From DASYQD01 sp036005845 (lineage in GTDB: Bacteria; Acidobacteriota; Thermoanaerobaculia; Multivoradales; JAIOJS01): a stretch of 64,000 nucleotides of DNA. The stretch covers positions 90,973-154,972 of the forward strand of contig DASYQD010000127.1 in assembly GCA_036005845.1 (NCBI GenBank), in the 5' to 3' direction. Within the stretch, counting starts at the first letter, position 1, and every line of letters begins with the position of its first letter. The notes beneath the pieces were generated by a model. That model saw nothing but the letters and a program-made list of their open reading frames with translations. It did not search any database and was not told the DNA's origin. The translations under genes and the position numbers were made by a program. Shown one piece after another: positions 37,101 through 46,521 of this stretch.

Positions 37101-37314
37101 CGGCACCATCGAGCGCGAGCACTTGGAACTCCCCGAGTCGCGTCCGGCCCTCGCCGGCAGCTACCACCAGCAGGTCGAGATCTTCCGCCGCCGCCTCGTC
37201 GAAGAGGCGCTGCACGCCGCTGGCGGCAACCGCGCCGAGGCGGCGCGGCGGCTCGGCCTCACCCGCCAAGCACTGTCGTACCTCGTGCGGCAGCTGCGGA
37301 TCGTCGAGCCGTGA
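34108..37314 (+). CDS. Large sigma-54-dependent transcriptional activator with helical repeat N-terminus
   Basis: A 1068-residue protein. The first 740 residues are Ala/Arg/Leu-rich helical repeats with TPR-like spacing (for example A-L-E-R-V-A-G-D and L-G-R-A-E-E-A-R-R-L-L) and no receiver domain. The AAA+ domain follows with G-E-S-G-T-G-K-E, the sigma-54 loop G-A-F-T-G-A, and V-F-L-D-E-I-G-D. It ends in a Fis-type helix-turn-helix (R-L-G-L-T-R-Q-A-L-S-Y). Activity is probably controlled by protein binding to the repeat domain and not by phosphorylation. TTG 34108 overlaps the aroA stop. Confidence 0.85.
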   Translation: MTRAAGRLLHPALAPARGARLAKAELGDRQRVAVLLQAAALLSHLRRAGWRLAGDLRTTCVGDDDLLCGVVAEPGSAEDWGAPLRTVFAALFGEAGEVGRGPGRRAARELRALWAGELVPLHPDRAVADVLAAAPFLWESPFAGARRALAAGWTQGEAVQPWLAGPDGATRRMLAKARTVAELEELLAQDGARELWGERRSKRRLSKPASLQGDADRVPASAAPRESRLAASDPLAAAQSLLAGGRYDEALERVAGDDSIAARLIAAWCLHHLGRGGATRRVVAQLVTERLDPAEEIALADLAVRVTLEEGDLDDARAWVERAAKAAGAKHAWRAALLAGAVAAVAQEPAALDAALERARPAADDERHAWRWYRLQALRAALAGGPRSPDGPEAAAGPIEALRRCRRFVAPADAALLWDDVAMARLRHGELFAAERAAAHAVRLLRHGGGRQRRRAMRRLVEARLRRGRLVGVDEALEQIRAEARLADGARRRSSALADASSRVRIELVRGRPGAAFQIADAALPAVDGPRRAELAILAARALGWLGRAEEARRLLDGHGADAERVLEREELPALWAHAGDRERALAAASGPLQHLWESVLAGAHPSRGRWADLDLLESYRAARLVYDFERITPGLVPVSRVRRAIATLRRLAANELAAQLEGRLTGPWDALSAHLAESTHDEDGLFRLFAAAGCERAFLAMRTRAGEQVLLAGPGGDEELVAPLGDGHLVLRAPRLDPVVKTLFRLLLKQLPAMRAATAGQPVPGIVGESPALLSALARLPRLAQGEVPIIVLGESGTGKELVARQVHRLSPRANGPFLPINCAALSESLLLEDLFGHAKGAFTGADRDRAGIFETARGGTVFLDEIGDLPLAAQGKLLRVLQEKEVRRLGESTPRNVDVRVVAATHRDLAEMVRDKSFREDLYYRLRVAVVELPPLRERGGDVVLLAEHFLARTSRGKRPCRLARPARERLLTHRWPGNVRELENVLEVAAALAEGGTIEREHLELPESRPALAGSYHQQVEIFRRRLVEEALHAAGGNRAEAARRLGLTRQALSYLVRQLRIVEP

Positions 37315-37334
37315 AGCCGGCCGTGGCGCCTCGC

Positions 37335-37727
37335 TCAGCGTCCGCGCAACGTGCGCTGCATGGCGGCGGCGCCCGCATCCATCAAGCCGCCGACCGCCGG
37401 CGCCACCTCGCCGGGAAGCACGTCGGCGATCCACACCACGCGGCTCTTGCCCGCGTCGCCAGGCAGCACCTCCAGCGACGCGTTGTGGTGGACGAAGCGC
37501 TCGCCGCGCGCCGACCAGGCGAAACGGCGAGCGTCGTCGTCGACGGTGACGATCAGCTCGCGTACCACCGTGCCGTTGGCGAAGGTGACGATACGGGCGC
37601 CGTCCTCCAGGGTGCAAGCGGTGAGCACGCCGGCGAAGAGCTGGTGGGCGTTGCCGACGTCGCGCACCGCCGCCCAGGCGGCCTCGGGCGTGGCGTCGAC
37701 GGCGATGTCTCTACGAATGGTGGCCAT
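37335..37727 (-). CDS. SRPBCC (START/polyketide cyclase-like) family protein
   Basis: A 130-residue protein starting M-A-T-I-R-R-D-I-A-V-D-A-T-P-E-A-A-W, the classic opening of the polyketide_cyc2/SRPBCC fold, with W-S-A-R-G-E-R-F in the middle and a C-terminal amphipathic helix. The ATG at 37727 has AGGAG 7 bases upstream, which settles the start against a longer frame to 37913. These proteins bind hydrophobic ligands; the ligand here is unknown. It converges on the sigma-54 regulator gene. Confidence 0.82.
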   Translation of the reverse strand: MATIRRDIAVDATPEAAWAAVRDVGNAHQLFAGVLTACTLEDGARIVTFANGTVVRELIVTVDDDARRFAWSARGERFVHHNASLEVLPGDAGKSRVVWIADVLPGEVAPAVGGLMDAGAAAMQRTLRGR

Positions 37728-37837
37728 CGGTCGTTCTCCTGGCGGTGCCGGCGCCGGTCGCCGTTGGGCGCGCGAGGTTACCGCGCCGGCGCGCACGGCC
37801 GGCGGCGCCGGGCCGTGGCGCTGCCACGGCGGGCCGA

Positions 37838-38767
37838 ATGACCGGCTACCTGGTCCGCCGGCTGGCGCAGGTGATCCCGACGGCGCTGCTCGCGGCGACG
37901 CTGGTCTTCTCACTCATCCACCTCATTCCCGGCGATCCGGTGGAGATGATGCTCGGCCAGGGAGCGCAGCCGTCCGACCTGACGGCGCTGCGCCACGACC
38001 TCGGCCTCGACCGGCCGCTGCTCGTGCAATACGGGGCCTTCATGGGCGGGCTCGTGCGCGGCGACCTCGGCAAGTCGCTCAAGAGCGGCGAGCCGGTGCT
38101 GTCGATCATCGCCGACCGCTTTCCGGCGACGCTCGAGCTGTCGCTCGCCAGCATGATCGTGGCGCTCGCGCTGGCGCTGCCGCTCGGCGTGCTGGCTGCC
38201 CTCTACCGCGACCGCGCCGTCGACCACGGCGCGCGGCTGGTGGCGCTGCTCGGCGTCTCGGTGCCGTCGATCTGGCTGGGGCCGATGCTGATCCTCGCCT
38301 TCGCCATCTCCTGGGACCTGCTGCCGGTGTCGGGTCGCGAGGGCGCGGCGAGCGTGGTGCTGCCGGCGATCACGCTCGGCGCCGGCATCGCCGGCCTGCT
38401 GGTGCGCATGGTGCGCGCCGCGCTCGCCGACGAGCTGATGCGTCCTTACCTGCTGGCGGCGCGGGCGCGCGGCGTCGCCGGCGTCGCGGTGGTCGGCCGG
38501 CACGCGCTCAAGAACGCGCTGGTGCCGGTGGTCACCGTGCTCGGGCTCCAGTTCGGCTCGCTGCTCACCGGCGCCATCCTCACCGAGACGATCTTCGGCT
38601 GGCCCGGCGTCGGGCGGCTGCTCGTCGAGTCGATCCGCCTGCGCGACTATCCGCTGCTGCAGGGCTCGGTGCTGCTCATCGCCTTCACCTATCTGTTCGT
38701 CAACCTCGCCACCGATCTCGTCTACGCCCTGCTCGACCCGCGCATCCGTTACGGGAGGAGCTCCTGA
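37838..38767 (+). CDS. Oligopeptide-type ABC transporter permease, DppB/OppB family
   Basis: A 309-residue inner-membrane permease with six predicted helices. The N-terminal part reads L-V-R-R-L-A-Q-V-I-P-T, then I-H-L-I-P-G-D-P-V and L-G-L-D-R-P-L. The cytoplasmic EAA loop (A-R-A-R-G-V-A-G ... A-L-K-N-A-L-V-P-V-V-T) and the E-T-I-F-G-W-P-G-V-G-R segment are diagnostic. It starts 110 bases beyond the SRPBCC start, and its stop overlaps the next ATG (TGATG). No binding protein or ATPase is encoded next to it in this window. Confidence 0.9.
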   Translation: MTGYLVRRLAQVIPTALLAATLVFSLIHLIPGDPVEMMLGQGAQPSDLTALRHDLGLDRPLLVQYGAFMGGLVRGDLGKSLKSGEPVLSIIADRFPATLELSLASMIVALALALPLGVLAALYRDRAVDHGARLVALLGVSVPSIWLGPMLILAFAISWDLLPVSGREGAASVVLPAITLGAGIAGLLVRMVRAALADELMRPYLLAARARGVAGVAVVGRHALKNALVPVVTVLGLQFGSLLTGAILTETIFGWPGVGRLLVESIRLRDYPLLQGSVLLIAFTYLFVNLATDLVYALLDPRIRYGRSS

Positions 38768-39300
38768 TGGACCACGCCGCTCTGGAACACGCAGTCCACG
38801 CAGTTCATCTTCCTCGCGGCACGCGGCTCGACGGCGAGGCGAAGCGCGGCGCCTACGCGGACCTGCTGCAGGGGCTCGGCGGCGTGCTGCCGGCTTGCGG
38901 CGGCGACCCGGTGGCGCTGATGGCCAGCGCGGCATGCCTGGTCCACGAGGCGGTGCCGTACGCGAGCTGGACAGGTTTCTATCGCGTCGTCGCGCCGCGG
39001 CTCTTGCGCGTCGGGCCGTATCAAGGACCGCTCGGGTGTCTCGAGATCCCGTTCGACCGCGGCGTCTGCGGCGCCGCGGCGCGCGAGCGACGCACGCAGC
39101 TGGTCGATGACGTGAACGCGTTCCCCGGCCACATCGCCTGCGACGCGGCGGCACGGTCGGAGATCGTGGTGCCGGTGCTCGATCGCAGCGGCGAGCTGGT
39201 GGCGGTGCTCGACGTCGACTCGCGCGAGCCGGCGGCGTTCGACGCGATCGACCGTACCGGGCTCGAGCAGGTGGCGCGCCAGCTGGCGGAGCATTGGTGA
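38767..39300 (+). CDS. msrC: Free methionine-(R)-sulfoxide reductase (fRMsr), GAF fold
   Basis: A 177-residue GAF-domain protein with A-S-W-T-G-F-Y near 66-72 and three cysteines C91, C101 and C125. Their spacing (10 and 24) is that of the catalytic Cys84, Cys94 and Cys118 of E. coli fRMsr. The context P-F-D-R-G-V-C-G and F-P-G-H-I-A-C-D supports this. It reduces free Met-R-sulfoxide. GGAGGAG precedes the ATG. It lies between the two permease genes, overlapping both (TGATG and GTGA), which is an unusual place for this enzyme. Confidence 0.9.
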   Translation: MDHAALEHAVHAVHLPRGTRLDGEAKRGAYADLLQGLGGVLPACGGDPVALMASAACLVHEAVPYASWTGFYRVVAPRLLRVGPYQGPLGCLEIPFDRGVCGAAARERRTQLVDDVNAFPGHIACDAAARSEIVVPVLDRSGELVAVLDVDSREPAAFDAIDRTGLEQVARQLAEHW

Positions 39301-40187
39301 GTGCGGCTCCGGCGATCGCGTTGCCGGCGGAGACCGCGCAGCTCGCGGTGGCGGGCAGCGCTCCGCACGCCGTCCGCCGTTGGAGCCTGATGGTCGGCGG
39401 CACGATGGTGATGGTCGTCCTGCTCGCCGCGCTGATCGGCCCGGCGCTGGCGCCCTATCCGCCGAACGAGCAACTGCTCGAGCTGCGGCTGCAGCCGCCG
39501 AGCGGCAGCCATCCGCTCGGTCTCGACGAGCTGGGCCGCGACGTGCTGTCGCGATTGCTCTTCGGCGCCCGCGTGTCGCTCGCCGTCGGCATCGCCGTCG
39601 TCGTGCTCGCCGGCGTGCTCGGCACGTTGATCGGCGCGCTCTCCGGCTACGCCGGCGGCGGCGTCGATTCGCTGCTGATGCGGCTCACCGACGTCGTGCT
39701 CGCCTTCCCCGGCATCCTGCTCGCCATCGCGCTCGTCGCCGTGCTCGGGCCGGCGCTGTCGCACGTCGTGCTGGCGCTCGCCGTCATCGGCTGGGTGGGC
39801 TACGCGCGGCTGGTGCGCGGCCAGGTGCTCAAGCTGCGCGAGGAGGAGTTCGTGCTCGCGGCGCGCGCCGCCGGCATTCCCGCCCGCCGCGTCGTCGTCC
39901 GTCACGTGCTGCCCAACGTGCTGCCGCTGCTGGTGGTGCAGGCGACGCTCGGCATGGCGGGCGCCGTGCTCGCCGAGGCGGGGCTGTCGTTCCTCGGCCT
40001 CGGCCAATTGCCGCCGGGCTCGTCGTGGGGAGCGATGATCAACGCCGGCCGCGCCCATCTGCTCGACGCGCCGCACGTGGCGCTCTTCCCTGGGCTCGCC
40101 ATCGTGTGGACGGTGCTCGGCCTCAACTTCCTCGGCGACGGCCTCGTCGACGCGCTCGATCCGCGGCGCCGAAAGACCGAAACATAA
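39297..40187 (+). CDS. Oligopeptide-type ABC transporter permease, DppC/OppC family
   Basis: A protein of about 296 residues with an N-terminal hydrophobic segment, then H-P-L-G-L-D-E-L-G-R-D-V-L-S-R-L-L-F-G-A-R-V-S-L, the classic DppC signature. Further helices, the EAA loop (A-A-R-A-A-G-I-P-A-R-R) and L-S-F-L-G-L-G-Q-L-P-P-G-S follow. It pairs with the DppB-type permease. The GTG at 39297 overlaps the fRMsr stop. Confidence 0.9.
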   Translation: MSAAPAIALPAETAQLAVAGSAPHAVRRWSLMVGGTMVMVVLLAALIGPALAPYPPNEQLLELRLQPPSGSHPLGLDELGRDVLSRLLFGARVSLAVGIAVVVLAGVLGTLIGALSGYAGGGVDSLLMRLTDVVLAFPGILLAIALVAVLGPALSHVVLALAVIGWVGYARLVRGQVLKLREEEFVLAARAAGIPARRVVVRHVLPNVLPLLVVQATLGMAGAVLAEAGLSFLGLGQLPPGSSWGAMINAGRAHLLDAPHVALFPGLAIVWTVLGLNFLGDGLVDALDPRRRKTET

Positions 40188-40239
40188 AGCCGACCTGCGT
40201 CGAAAAATTTGGCGCCGAGGTCCCGCCACGGTCCGGCTA

Positions 40240-40269
40240 TTGACATTCATTGCCGATTGTTCCGATAAT
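40240..40269 (+). promoter_or_regulatory. Sigma-70-type promoter of the tandem-HTH/AT-hook gene
   Basis: TTGACA (40240-40245), an 18-base spacer and GATAAT (40264-40269). This is the best classical housekeeping promoter in the window. It leaves a leader of about 66 bases before the ATG at 40343. Confidence 0.75.
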
Positions 40270-40302
40270 GCCGCAGCAGTCTGTAGTTCTGCGGTCTGTT
40301 CG

Positions 40303-40330
40303 GACCGAAACCAGCCGACCGAAACCAGCA
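40303..40330 (+). repeat. Tandem 14-bp direct repeat in the leader (possible operator)
   Basis: GACCGAAACCAGCC is followed directly by GACCGAAACCAGCA. It lies between the promoter and the ribosome site of a gene with two helix-turn-helix domains, so an autoregulatory site is a reasonable guess. A short dyad TTCGG-A-CCGAA overlaps the first unit. Confidence 0.6.
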
Positions 40331-40342
40331 GCAGGAGACTTC

Positions 40343-41116
40343 ATGGCCAAGGAGAACGCGGGGAGTGCCGCCGCCGCGGGGGACGGCCAGCGTCTGATGA
40401 CGCTGACCGAGGTGGCGAAGCGCACCAAGATGTCGATGCCGACGCTTCAGAAGTACAAGAAGCGGTATGGTGATCGCATTCCGTCGGTAGGGAAGGGGCG
40501 CACGCAGCGGTACCCGGACGAGGCGCTGCCGGTGTTCGAGCAGCTGAAGAAGGAGAACCTGGCGCGCCGCGGCCGCCCGCGCAAGAACGCCGCGCCAGGG
40601 GGCGCCGCGCCGGCTCCCGCGAAGCGGCGGCCGGGCCGTCCGCGCAAGAACGCGGCGGCACCGGCTCCGGCTCCGGCGAAGCGCCGCGGCCGTCCGCGCA
40701 AGGCTGCAGCCGGCACCACCGGCGGCGGCGAGGGCCTGCTGACGTTGACGCAGGTCGCCGAGTCGACGGGCATCTCGTATCCGACGTTGCTGCGTTACGT
40801 GAAGTTGCACGGCAACCGGCTGGCGAGCGTCGGCCGCGGCCGCCGCCGCCGCTTCAAGGCCGAGGCGGTGCCGATGTTCCAGCAGCTGCGCAGCGAGAGC
40901 CGCCGCGGCCGCAAGCCCGGCAAGGCTGCCGCGCGCCGCGGCCGCCCGCCGGGAACGACGGGAGCGCGCCGTGGCCGTCCGCCGGGCAGCGGGAGCGCGG
41001 CAGCCGGCGGTAACGCCGTCACGGCCGGGTTCGCCGCGGCGCTGCGCCGCATCGAGAAGCAGCTCGCCGACTTGCAGAACGCGATCAAGAAGCCGTTCCG
41101 CCTCGTGCGCGGCTGA
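40343..41116 (+). CDS. DNA-binding protein with two MerR-like HTH domains and AT-hooks
   Basis: A 257-residue basic protein. Two similar MerR/HTH_17-type domains (about 17-68 and 133-185) share L-T-x-V-A-x-x-T-x-x-S-x-P-T-L. Between and after them are GRP-core AT-hook motifs: R-G-R-P-R-K (76-81), P-G-R-P-R-K (97-102), R-G-R-P-R-K (115-120) and R-G-R-P-P-G (199-204 and 210-215). A coiled-coil follows at 228-250. The ATG has AGGAG 6 bases upstream. The gene stands alone between a promoter and a strong terminator. A nucleoid-organising or global regulatory role is inferred. Confidence 0.8.
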   Translation: MAKENAGSAAAAGDGQRLMTLTEVAKRTKMSMPTLQKYKKRYGDRIPSVGKGRTQRYPDEALPVFEQLKKENLARRGRPRKNAAPGGAAPAPAKRRPGRPRKNAAAPAPAPAKRRGRPRKAAAGTTGGGEGLLTLTQVAESTGISYPTLLRYVKLHGNRLASVGRGRRRRFKAEAVPMFQQLRSESRRGRKPGKAAARRGRPPGTTGARRGRPPGSGSAAAGGNAVTAGFAAALRRIEKQLADLQNAIKKPFRLVRG

Positions 41117-41162
41117 CCGCCGCGACCGGACGCATCGGCATCGATCGATTTCGGTTCTGAGC

Positions 41163-41205
41163 AGCCCCGCTGGTCGTCGGACCGGCGGGGCTCTTCCTTT
41201 TCTTG
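41163..41205 (+). terminator. Rho-independent terminator of the AT-hook gene
   Basis: AGCCCCGC-T-GGTC pairs with GACC-G-GCGGGGCT around a 4-base loop, followed by CTTCCTTTTCTT. It lies 46 bases after the stop. Confidence 0.85.
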
Positions 41206-41258
41206 CGCGGCGGCGGAGAAATGTATAAAACGAACGCGCGGGCGGGTCTGCGAAATGG

Positions 41259-42256
41259 TCAGCCCTGCAGGTGATCCCATCCCCATGCGGCCAGGGTCTC
41301 GACACGGTCGGACCGCCGCAGGCGCAGTCCCGATCGTTTTGCGATCTCTCCGATGCGAACGGAACCGGCCGGCGCTTTCGCCGCGGCGGGCAGCGCGAAG
41401 AGCAGCACGTAATCCTCGCCGCCACCCAACGCGAGCTCGAGCGGGTGCGCGCCGAGGGCCGTCGTCAATCTCGCTGCGTGGCGCGGCAGCGGCAGAGCGT
41501 CGGCATCCACCGTCGCTCCGACGCCGCTGGCGGCAGTGAGACGCGCGAGATCGCGGCCGAGCCCGTCCGAAACGTCGATGCACGCGCACCGGCGTTGGCG
41601 GACGAGCCGCGCCGAGAGCTCGAGCTGAGGCTGGGGCAGGAGATGACGCTCCACCGCCTGTCGTGCCACGCGCGTCGTGGCGGCGTCGAACTTGAAAGTC
41701 GGCGGCAGCTCGACCCTGCCGTTCCGCCAACGCGAGCCGCGCTCGAGCAGCAACCGCCCGAGCGCCGACTCGCCGAGCGTGCCGCCGATCCACAAGCCGT
41801 CGCCAGGCTTCGCCGCATCGCGCCGCAGCCAGCGTGCGCCGCGCCGTCGCCCCAGCAGCGTGAGTGACGCCACGACGAGCGGCGCGCGCGCGAGGTCGCC
41901 GCCGGCGAGCGCGATCTCATATCGTTTCGCCGCGGCAGCGAAGGCGCGAAAGAACCGCCGGAGATCGAAGCCCGCCGGCGCGGACAAGGCCAACAGCCCG
42001 TAGACCGGCACGGCGCCCACCGCCGCGAGGTCGGACGCATTCACCGCCAGCAGCCGTTGCGCGACGACAGCGGGATCGAGGCCGGCGAGGAAATGCGTGC
42101 CCTCGATCTGGCTGTCGACCGTCAGCGCCCACTCGCCCGTCAGCCGCAGCAACGCGGCGTCGTCGCCGATCAGCTCGCGAGCGGGCGAGCCGAGCGTCCG
42201 CCGCAGCCATTTCACCAGCGCGTCTTCGCCAGCCGCGCCGGCGAGCGCTCCGCGTC

Positions 42257-42260
<4 letters not shown>
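41259..42260 (-). CDS. thiL: Thiamine-monophosphate kinase
   Basis: A 333-residue enzyme phosphorylating thiamine phosphate to thiamine diphosphate. It shows G-E-D-A-L near the start, I-G-D-D-A-A-L-L, V-D-S-Q-I-E-G-T-H-F, N-A-S-D-L-A-A-V-G and the G-G-E-D-Y-V-L-L-F motif of the ThiL/PurM fold. The GTG at 42260 overlaps the lon stop (GTGA). It differs from standard ThiL in having a slightly longer middle region. Confidence 0.9.
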
Positions 42261-44739
<2,479 letters not shown>

Positions 44740-44743
<4 letters not shown>

Positions 44744-45246
44744 GGCTTCACTTTCGACGGCGCTGCGGCCGCGGCCTCTTCGGCGGGCTCGGCAGCCTCC
44801 TCGACGGCGAGCTCGAAGTGGCGCTTGCGGCGGTCCTCGACGCGCGGCAGCTCGATGCAGAGCAGGCCGCGCTCGAGGCGCACGCTCGCCTTGGCGAAGT
44901 TGACCGGCTCGTAGATCTCGACCAGCCGCTCGAAGGTCCCCTCCTGGCGCTCGAGGCAATGGAAGCGGATGCGGCCCGGCTCGGGGAAGCTCAGCCGGCG
45001 GCGGCCGTGCACGTGGAGCGTCGTGCCCTCGACCTCGACGCGCAAGTCGGCAGGTGCGACGCCCGCGACCTCCACTTGCACGAGGATCGCGTGGCCGAGG
45101 TCGACGACGTCGGTGGCGGGCGTCCAGCCGCCGCGGCTGACCGTCTCGGTGGCGGCGAGCACCTCCTGGATCAGGCGGTCGAGCTCCGAGCGCAGCTGCG
45201 AGACCACCACCACGCCCGAGTAGCGCCGGCTCGGCTTGGCGGGCAT
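44740..45246 (-). CDS. Hsp20/alpha-crystallin family small heat-shock protein
   Basis: A 168-residue chaperone with an alpha-crystallin domain (about 42-135) beginning W-T-P-A-T-D-V-V-D and containing L-R-V-E-V-E-G-T-T-L-H-V-H-G-R-R. The I-x-I tail is replaced by an Ala/Glu-rich, Lys-ending tail. It should hold unfolding proteins for refolding or for Lon, encoded directly downstream. nrdR lies 4 bases upstream. Confidence 0.9.
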
Positions 45247-45250
45247 CGGC

Positions 45251-45736
45251 TCACCCTTCTGGCGGCCCTGGGATGCGGCCGCCGGGGCTGGTGATGAGGT
45301 TTCGGAGCACCTGCTGGAAGGCCTCGATGTCGTCGAAGCGGCGGTAGACGGAGGCGAAGCGCACGTAGGCCACCTGGTCGAGGGTCTTCAAGCGGTCCAT
45401 GACGAAGGCGCCGATGTCCTGCGTGCTGATCTCGCGGTCCTCGCGTTGGTGGAGGAGGTTCTCGGTGGCGTCGACGATCTCCTCGAGCTGCCGCGTCGAG
45501 ATCGGCCGCTTGCGCGCCGCGGTGCGCAGACCTTCGAGCAGCTTGTTGCGCGAGAACTCCTCGCGGCGCCCGTCGTGCTTGACCACCATGTACTGCACCT
45601 CCTCGATCTGCTCGTAGGAGGTGAAGCGCCGGTTGCAGTTGAGGCACTCCCGCCGCCGCCGGATCACCGCCCCGTCGCGGCTCTCCCGCGAGTCGACCAC
45701 GCGGTCGCGATTGGCGTCGCAAAAGGGGCAGCGCAT
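45251..45736 (-). CDS. nrdR: Transcriptional repressor NrdR
   Basis: A 161-residue regulator with a Cys4 zinc ribbon (C-P-F-C near the start; C-L-N-C in the second pair) and an ATP-cone domain (V-V-K-H-D-G-R-R-E-E-F-S-R-N-K). It represses ribonucleotide reductase genes when dATP is bound. A TACGCT hexamer ends 7 bases before the ATG. It probably starts the nrdR-hsp20-lon-thiL transcript. The zinc ribbon and the ATP cone are both complete. Confidence 0.94.
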   Translation of the reverse strand: MRCPFCDANRDRVVDSRESRDGAVIRRRRECLNCNRRFTSYEQIEEVQYMVVKHDGRREEFSRNKLLEGLRTAARKRPISTRQLEEIVDATENLLHQREDREISTQDIGAFVMDRLKTLDQVAYVRFASVYRRFDDIEAFQQVLRNLITSPGGRIPGPPEG

Positions 45737-45743
45737 CGTGGAG

Positions 45744-45749
45744 AGCGTA
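45744..45749 (-). promoter_or_regulatory. Putative -10 hexamer (TACGCT) for leaderless nrdR operon
   Basis: On the minus strand TACGCT ends 7 bases before the ATG at 45736. It would be the promoter of the downstream nrdR-hsp20-lon-thiL gene string. Confidence 0.4.
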
Positions 45750-45776
45750 TCTCAGCGGTCGAGCCGAGCGGCCCGG

Positions 45777-46247
45777 TCAATCGGGTTCTATCTCGCCGGC
45801 GGCTTGCAGAGCCGTCGATCGGATCGCTGCAGAGAGTCTGAAGCCACGCGCGTCGAGGATGTCCAGGAGAGGGCGAGTAGCTCCAATCAACCCTCGACTT
45901 TTTGCCGCGAGCAACAAGCCGACGGTACCGATGACCCGCAGCCCTTCGCGCGCAGCCAGGCGCCGTGCGGCCAGGTCGTCGAGCACGATCCACGCGCCAG
46001 CGTGCTTCAGCGCGAGCGCGATTGCTTGTTGTTCACCTCGCCCGAGGCTGGCGGCGATGACGAGCGGTGAGCCAGGACCGATCACGCGCAGCCAGGGCGG
46101 CACTGTCCGGCCGGTGAAAGCTTCCTCGGCGACGGCGGGCGGGATGACGACTTTCGAGAACAGCTGCGGCAGAAGATCGAGCTTGCCGATCTGATCGAAA
46201 GCGATGAGCGGGCTCGCGTCCGCGACCGCGATGGGCGGTCGACTCAT
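45777..46247 (-). CDS. DUF3368 PIN-domain protein (putative toxin)
   Basis: A 156-residue PIN-fold protein with V-A-D-A-S-P-L-I at the first acidic site, G-R-G-E-Q-Q-A-I in the middle and L-D-D-L-A-A-R-R as the second acidic cluster, then G-T-V-G-L-L. DUF3368 PIN proteins pair with UPF0175 proteins and probably act as RNases. It overlaps its partner by ATGA. The catalytic acidic residues appear intact. Toxicity is inferred from the family, not shown. Confidence 0.85.
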   Translation of the reverse strand: MSRPPIAVADASPLIAFDQIGKLDLLPQLFSKVVIPPAVAEEAFTGRTVPPWLRVIGPGSPLVIAASLGRGEQQAIALALKHAGAWIVLDDLAARRLAAREGLRVIGTVGLLLAAKSRGLIGATRPLLDILDARGFRLSAAIRSTALQAAGEIEPD

Positions 46248-46501
46248 CCCAAGTCGCTGGCCGCTGCGATCTCGCGATCGGTCTCGACCTCATCGAGCTC
46301 GATATATGGGATGCCGAGTTGAGATGCGTAGCGAACGAAATCTCCTCGCTGCATGGCCAGCAGCTGCGCCGCGCGCCCGCTGGAGATCGCGCGACGGCGA
46401 TACAGCTCGAGCACGGCGAGCTCGCGCAGCTGAGCCGTGGCGCCCGGCTGGCCGCCCGGTAGCGCAGCGATGAGCTCGTCGTCGATCTGGATGGTGGCCA
46501 T
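46244..46501 (-). CDS. UPF0175 family protein (putative antitoxin)
   Basis: A protein of about 85 residues with a helix-turn-helix like segment (S-S-G-R-A-A-Q-L-L-A-M-Q-R-G-D-F) typical of UPF0175, and a G-I-P-Y-I-E-L-D-E tail. It precedes and overlaps the PIN gene. The ATG at 46501 is chosen over an in-frame GTG at 46525. A TACAGT hexamer ends 10 bases upstream. It probably blocks the PIN protein and may bind DNA. Confidence 0.82.
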   Translation of the reverse strand: MATIQIDDELIAALPGGQPGATAQLRELAVLELYRRRAISSGRAAQLLAMQRGDFVRYASQLGIPYIELDEVETDREIAAASDLG

Positions 46502-46521
46502 GATCAATTCGACTGTAGCAC

